64,000 bases of DNA from Seriola aureovittata (lineage: Eukaryota; Chordata; Actinopteri; Carangiformes; Carangidae), in contig NC_079384.1 of assembly GCF_021018895.1 (NCBI RefSeq), forward strand, positions 4,512,140 to 4,576,139. Direction: 5' to 3'. Below, piece by piece: positions 59,551 through 64,000 of this stretch (position 1 is its first letter; each line of letters begins with the position of its first letter). The position numbers were made by a program, and so were the translations under genes. The notes under the pieces are model-generated. The model searched no databases and was not told the DNA's origin. It was given only the letters and a program-made list of their open reading frames with translations.

Positions 59551-59612
59551 CTGTTTTACAAAATCCTGAAGGGGCGTTTTCCCATCTCAGAAGGACAGAG
59601 CTTCGATCGGTT
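59551..59612 (-). other. mrtfa: mrtfa exon 2: 5' leader or CUG-initiated N-terminus
   Basis: A 62-nt exon between acceptor ctttaacag and donor gtaagc. One frame is open through it into the AUG exon: from the CTG at 59,590-59,588 it would add 34 residues, LRWENAPSGFCKTGLSITLA then TLHPQKGEEPSPGS, before MEVAG. There is no in-frame AUG in this part. A separate ATG at 59,585-59,583 opens a nine-codon frame (MGKRPFRIL) ending inside the exon. From family knowledge, full-length mouse MRTF-A is reported to start at an upstream leucine codon about 92 residues before MPPLK; here the CTG lies 95 residues before that Met. Confidence 0.65.
59556..59585 (-). CDS. Small upstream ORF in mrtfa leader (MGKRPFRIL)
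   Basis: Nine codons plus TAA, entirely within leader exon 2, in a frame different from the MRTF-A frame and starting 3 nt after the candidate CTG codon. If translated it would compete with or reduce downstream initiation. Its product is not expected to be functional. Confidence 0.35.
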   Translation of the reverse strand: MGKRPFRIL

Positions 59613-60312
59613 CTGTTAAAGAAAAGAAAAAAGCAAAACTTCAACAGAGAATAACTGTGTTTTTTATCTATTTCCCTGCCAAACCAGTTTAACTGTTCCA
59701 GTCCATTGCTTTGCTCTACTACGGATTATGATGGTGAGCAGCAAAACTATTTGTACAACTGTGACCATGTGAAAAAGGCTCTTGTGTAACGAATAGAGGA
59801 GGTTGAACAATAATCATGAGAACTCATAATAAGGTTTAGACGAATCCACGCTGCAGGAGGCCTCTCCACTGATGTCATGGGGCAGCAGCCTACAGCTGTC
59901 ACTGTCCAAAACAGACAGACTGCTAAGCTATTGTTAGCTTGTCTGGGTGGGAGTTAACCTAAACAGTCTAGACATAAGTGAGACTACAATGTAAAATCGC
60001 ACACACACACACGACTTAATGAACGCGAAAAGGTTACCAACAACAGATTGACGTACTTATTTCTAGCGCTGACTACACTTATAACCGGTTCGGCTCCCCT
60101 CCTCACCACAGACAGCCAGACACCCCAAGTTAGCTAGCTACCGTTAGCATGCTATAACAGCCAGAGCATTGCAGCTAACCCGCTAGCTAGCTTGTTCAGC
60201 GCAGTCACGTCTGTCTGTCAAGCTGGGGTTTCGTGTCAAACAAACACAAAACAAACTAGTTGCTCTGAAGCTATCTATTTAATGTGTGTATTTTTTTTTT
60301 TTTTTCGCTTAC

Positions 60313-60520
60313 TTATCATGGTCGCCACTTGTGTGTTGTGTCTGTAAGGATAAACGGCTTTGGCATCACACTGCCACTTCCGAATCACAAAGGAAACTTT
60401 AACCGGAAAACCCTCCTCTGCGTGGGACGCAAAAGCCACTTCCTTCACATCACCTTCCTCACCAGTTCCCCGCCGCTCCTTCTTCAGCGGGAGACAGTAC
60501 AGCGGAGTCCTGTCCGTCAA
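60313..60520 (-). other. mrtfa: mrtfa exon 1 (5' UTR, upstream limit approximate)
   Basis: Donor gtaagc at 60,312 following accatgataa. The upstream limit is unknown; the more GC-rich stretch to ~60,520 is taken as the exon. An in-frame TGA in this exon closes the MRTF-A frame upstream, so no longer AUG start is hidden here. The ATG at 60,319-60,317 (context gcgaccATGa) opens a ten-codon uORF that runs across the splice into exon 2 (MIKPIEALSF). Joining of this exon to exon 2 is inferred from splice signals only. Confidence 0.5.
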
Positions 60521-61892
60521 ATGTCAGACATAATGCTGTCTCCAATACAATATGTATGTTTTTTTTAACTTGAGGAAACGGAGAGAGTAAATAAGAGGTG
60601 GAGGTATGCAGTACTTAAAGCTGGAGATACCGCCTCTTGTACGATCTTTGTCTCCACCTAGTGTTGAACTACATGTACTGCGAGAGCTACAGGTTTGTAA
60701 ATCACTGTTGACAACCCAAGTTCATTATTTATCATTTTTCTACAACGATAAATAATGATAAATATGCATTTACTGGTTATCACGTCAGATTACTGACTCA
60801 GTTGCACTTTCATTACTTTACATACAGGTGTGTTGTTACTTTGACAAGGTATCCAGGTGAGCAGCACCTCAGTTGTGTTCTGACCTTTTACAGTTGAATG
60901 TTACAATGCATTGGTCTTCTGTAGTGTGGTTTACTGTTTATGCTTTCCAACATTAAAGTGTTAACTTACTGCATTTGTAATGATTTATTTTGGATGTGAT
61001 TGACATGTGTAATATTTATTGTCTCGAATAAAAATTCTGTGGTAGATGCACAGAATAAAAAAGTGCATTTAGATTTTGTCTTATAAATACACACATGACT
61101 ACAGTGTGAAGTTAGACCACTTTACATTATATTTAATTCCTTGTTCAATACACCCTTTTCATTGATATTTGAAATATTTAAAAAGCTTTAATTTAATGAT
61201 CCAGATTTTCCTTATAATTTCTTAGGAAGTTTTTTAGGAACTTAAACCTCATTTTCGACTTTGTTAGTCGTGTTGTGTTTGCTGACTTGAAATGGCATTG
61301 TATACATTCTTGTAAACAAATAAACAGTTTCAGGTACAAGGTCTGACTACTTTATTTAGTTCAATCTTTTAATAAATCTAACAACTTTAATACCTAGTTT
61401 AATTTTTAGTAACATAAGCTAGACATACTGAAAAAAACTTTTGATGTTATTAAAGTAAATTAAAAAAAATGACATAGGACAATAAATCAAATATGATTAA
61501 AAAAAAATGTTAGTGTATTTGGGTGGTTTGTATACATTTGGTGCATAATAGTACTTCGATATAATACAAAAGAAATATGAACTAAAACGTCACCTTAATT
61601 TAAGTGGGAGAACTCAGTTGAATGTGTGATTTAAATAATAATGAATAAATAATTCACACAGAGAATGATGGAACATTCCACAGACTCACTATGACGCTGA
61701 GAGAATGATAGAATTATATGTCACAGCTGAACAACCAGACTTTATAGCTGCAGATTTCAGCCTCGATATCAGTCTGTTTGCACCTCTCCAGTGTTTAAAT
61801 GTACGTCTGATTCGGAATAACAAGTACTTTAAGTTGTTTTTTTAATCTCTTGACATTGACCTGGATTTTCACTCATTCTCGGTTTTTCCGAG
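60521..61892. promoter_or_regulatory. Divergent intergenic region between mrtfa and the SUN gene
   Basis: About 1.4 kb separating two genes transcribed away from each other. The mrtfa side is moderately GC-rich and lacks a clear TATA box. The rest is AT-rich with no recognisable gene. It must contain the main mrtfa promoter if exon 1 is correct. Confidence 0.5.
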
Positions 61893-61945
61893 CATAAAAG
61901 TAAGAAGTAAGTTACCAGCAGAGCTGCAGACCTCACACTTCATAT
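61893..61945 (+). promoter_or_regulatory. Candidate promoter and short 5' leader exon of the SUN gene
   Basis: A TATA-like cataaaag at 61,893-61,900 lies about 45 bp before a good donor (catat|gtaagtt, exon end 61,945). With transcription starting near 61,925 this would make a tiny leader exon spliced to the acceptor ttttccag at 62,118. Inference only. Confidence 0.35.
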
Positions 61946-62120
61946 GTAAGTTTGATCAATTATAAGTGAATGCTTATTAATACAAAGAGGGAAGACAAGT
62001 GCATGTGCTGACAGAACAACAGCATCAATGTATAATATATATATGATATATAAAAGTGTATAACTGCATCAGTATGTGTCACTGATGATTGTTCCTCTGT
62101 CTTTCTACCATTTTCCAGTC

Positions 62121-62209
62121 ATGGTGCGAAGAAGTCATCGTCTGATAGAAGCAGGGTATTATACAGAGTGGGGAAGTCCAGGTATTTCCTACAGGGAGAT
62201 TTTATACAG
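62121..62209 (+). CDS. SUN gene exon 1 (residues 1-29)
   Basis: MVRRSHRLIEAGYYTEWGSP then GISYREILY. The ATG has G at -3 and +4 and directly follows an acceptor-like ttttccag, so a leader exon probably precedes it. Donor gtaagt. Nucleoplasmic head of the protein. Confidence 0.8.
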
Positions 62210-64000
62210 GTAAGTCGTTGCGGTGTTTGTGTGTTTTCTGCATGTAAACCTGCTGTGTGTGTGTACGACGCTCTCAATCGTCACAAACACCAGTCTTTTC
62301 TAACTTCTACTGTATCTTTTAGGATCTTCAGCAGACGGAGAGGCCGTCGCCGTCTTCACCGCAATGCACACTCTTTGAACAACATGACGGAGCACAATCA
62401 GGATCATATTGGGAATGACGCCACAGAGACACATAATACCAAGACCCATGAGACATCTGTTACTGGGACACAGACCAGAAGAAACATCAGTAAGGACTGC
62501 CTCTCACCTGTAACCAAGGCACTTTATATGAGAAAGACCAGTTTCAGATATGTTTTTACTTTGTTATCAAGCTCTAAACACCCTGTTTGTCCTTCTCTGT
62601 GGTCACAACAGTGAGTAACTTATCTGCGAAGAATGTCAGCTGCTTTTTCCTCAGCCTCCTTTTGGCTTTTGGTGAGTGCTTTAACAATTCCTGCTACAAA
62701 CAGTCATTTCTAGAACATGAGTAAAACCTAGAACTGAGAGGTTCGTTGTTAATGAAACTAAAGTTTTTAACCTTCTTCTTTTGTGTCTATCAGAAATAAC
62801 AGACATGCATGTTCAACTAAAAAAAACCCTAGAGGAAGTGCAATCACTTAGACAGCAGATAAACATGCCTGTTCATCTGGCAGACACAATACCTAACTTT
62901 GCCTTAGAATCGCAAGGTAAGAAATCTTTACCATCTTCATCTGTGTCATCATGATTCATACGTGTGATTTATAATAGAATATATTCGGTTGATTTCTAAT
63001 TCTGTACGTTTTCCCTCGGTTGTGTCTGCAGGTGCCACAGTTTTGCACGATTTATCTACAGATACATATTGGCCTCTAAAACACATAGGACTAATGTGGG
63101 ATAGAATTTTTCACTGGGACTATTCGACCAAAAGACAGCGACAAGTGATTCAGGTAGGAGTTACACAGCCACAGTCATAAAATGCTACATTAACAGTGAT
63201 TGATTTACCGTGTATTGTAATTGCTCTTTTGCAACTTCTTGTATTTAATATAAAATTATTAAAGTTTATGAACTGTTGACACTGAAACGTTTGATTTCCT
63301 GCCCCTCAGGGACACACATCATTACATCCTGGACAATGCTGGTGCTTTTCTGGGGACAATGGACATTTATTCATCTCACTGTCCCACCCGATCTCCATCA
63401 CTCATGTGACACTTGGCCACATAACAAAAAGCCAGTCGCCTTATGGCTACATCGCAAGCGCACCGAGGGAGTTCTCTATCTACGTAAGTTACACATTTTC
63501 TCTCTTCATCCTGAAGACGTCCTCGTATTATTGCTCCCACAGTGCAACTCAAATCAACTGATCTCTGTGTCTCTTCATCTTTCAGGGAATGAGGACCGTG
63601 GATGAGGAAGGGTCCTATTTGGGAACACTGGCTTATGATCAAGACGGTGCAGCATTTCAGACCTTCAAACTGCCAGTAAGTATGACATGTGTGATACAGT
63701 ACAGCTCTCATGCACATACGTTTCTTTTAATCGGTCACATTCAAACACATTGCAAAAGTAGAGAATGGCTTTAACTGTGCTCTACTGAGAACAAAACCTC
63801 TTCCCACCATTTTCATGGCAGAAAACTGCTTCAGCTGAACTAACTATAGGATAGACGTAGAGCTGCTATTAATAACAGATGCAAAGCATGTAAACACCAT
63901 GTGGTCCACACAGATGCCAGGAGCACCTGCTCGTCTTTATCAATGTTCTCCCTCCTGTTTCCTTCCAGAATCCAGACAGTGGTGTCTTCAGATATGTGAA
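62121..64000 (+). CDS. SUN-domain protein, SPAG4/SUN3/SUN5-like (5' part; continues beyond window)
   Basis: SUN proteins span the inner nuclear membrane and bind KASH peptides in the perinuclear space, forming the LINC complex (family knowledge). Eight exons join in phase: 62121-62209, 62323-62489, 62612-62671, 62794-62916, 63032-63153, 63310-63483, 63586-63675 and 63969 onward, giving 286 residues before the window ends. Order: basic Arg-rich head (about 29-45), hydrophobic stretch VSCFFLSLLLAF (about 93-104, short for a membrane span), short coiled coil (LKKTLEEVQSLRQQI), then the SUN domain from NFALESQGA. Key features: HPGQCW (Cys197, equivalent to the cysteine that can bond to KASH peptides), SSAPKDF-like ASAPREF, and AYDQDG. 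The short length and sequence fit the testis-type subgroup, but the exact orthologue is uncertain. Confidence 0.88.
62323..62489 (+). CDS. SUN gene exon 2 (residues 30-85)
   Basis: Starts RIFSRRRGRRRLHRN, a basic cluster that may help nuclear targeting, then a hydrophilic His/Thr/Asn-rich segment. Acceptor tcttttag, donor gtaagg. The intron retained in frame would quickly lose similarity. Confidence 0.85.
62612..62671 (+). CDS. SUN gene exon 3: membrane segment (residues 86-105)
   Basis: A 60-nt exon, MSNLSAKNVSCFFLSLLLAF; the only hydrophobic stretch. Acceptor cacaacag, donor gtgagt. Its placement before the coiled coil and SUN domain matches SUN topology. Confidence 0.8.
62794..62916 (+). 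CDS. SUN gene exon 4: coiled coil and SUN start (residues 106-146)
   Basis: EITDMHVQLKKTLEEVQSLR and QQI have heptad character and would trimerise the SUN domain. It ends with NFALESQ(G), equivalent to the DYALES(G)G start of SUN domains. Acceptor tctatcag, donor gtaaga. Confidence 0.88.
63032..63153 (+). CDS. SUN gene exon 5: N-terminal SUN domain (residues 147-187)
   Basis: GATVLHDLSTDTYWPL... to RQVIQ. It corresponds to the SETYE ... VILQ region containing the flexible KASH lid. Acceptor tctgcag, donor gtagga; ends on a codon boundary. Confidence 0.92.
63310..63483 (+). CDS. SUN gene exon 6: SUN core (residues 188-245)
   Basis: A 58-codon phase-0 exon containing LHPGQCWCFSGDNGHLFISL, ITHVTLGHITKSQSPYGYIA and SAPREFSIY, aligned by eye with HPGNCWAF, VTLEHVPKALSP and SSAPKDFAIF of SUN2. 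Acceptor cccctcag, donor gtaagt. Confidence 0.95.
63586..63675 (+). CDS. SUN gene exon 7 (residues 246-275)
   Basis: A 30-codon phase-0 exon, GMRTVDEEGSYLGTLAYDQD then GAAFQTFKLP. The YDQDG..QTF word is a SUN-domain hallmark. Acceptor ctttcag, donor gtaagt. Confidence 0.95.
63969..64000 (+). CDS. SUN gene exon 8, cut by window end (residues 276-286)
   Basis: NPDSGVFRYVK, matching the ...FQYVKL stretch of SPAG4. Acceptor ccttccag. The last SUN segment (NWGHPEYTCLYRFRVHG-type end) lies beyond the window. Confidence 0.9.

Noticed and set aside
60275..60520. 81-codon minus-strand frame at the mrtfa promoter
   Set aside because: It begins with TTG, not ATG, and reads through the proposed exon 1 donor into the intron; no similarity is recognised.

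Overview
The window is vertebrate DNA, most likely from a teleost (percomorph-type) fish. It has GT-AG introns, long (TG)n microsatellites, a V-SINE core fragment and several dispersed repeats that I recognise from perch-like fish. It holds one complete gene, the first part of a second gene, and a large tandem-repeat block. There is no sign of bacterial or plasmid content, and no CRISPR array.

Layout. (1) 1-12,130: an AT-rich minisatellite/satellite built on a 36-bp unit. It is interrupted by three copies (one 5'-truncated) of a 436-bp LTR-like block carrying a TATA box and a polyadenylation signal. (2) 12,130-18,465: non-coding DNA with a V-SINE fragment and simple repeats. (3) 18,465-60,520, minus strand: the myocardin-related transcription factor A gene (mrtfa/mkl1). 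I rebuilt 17 coding exons (55,326 down to 19,471). They join in phase to 3,726 nt, or 1,241 residues plus stop. Two 5' non-coding exons (60,313 and 59,551-59,612) and an alternative first coding exon (50,896-50,926) were also found. (4) 60,520-62,120: a short divergent intergenic stretch. (5) 62,121-64,000, plus strand: the first eight exons of a SUN-domain gene of the SPAG4/SUN3/SUN5 type, cut by the window end inside the SUN domain.

How the genes relate. MRTF-A is an actin-sensing coactivator of SRF: its RPEL motifs bind G-actin, its basic/Q/SAP/leucine-zipper region works in the nucleus, and its C-terminus activates transcription. SUN proteins are inner nuclear membrane partners of KASH proteins and couple the cytoskeleton to the nucleus. 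The two genes lie head to head about 1.4-1.8 kb apart. That both concern cytoskeleton-nucleus communication may be coincidence.

Most notable points: the LTR-like cassette embedded in and co-amplified with the satellite; an alternative mrtfa first exon that joins exactly in phase; an open upstream frame suggesting CUG initiation of mrtfa with two small AUG uORFs; and a glutamine-rich stretch of about 177 residues plus a glycine-rich insert in this MRTF-A.
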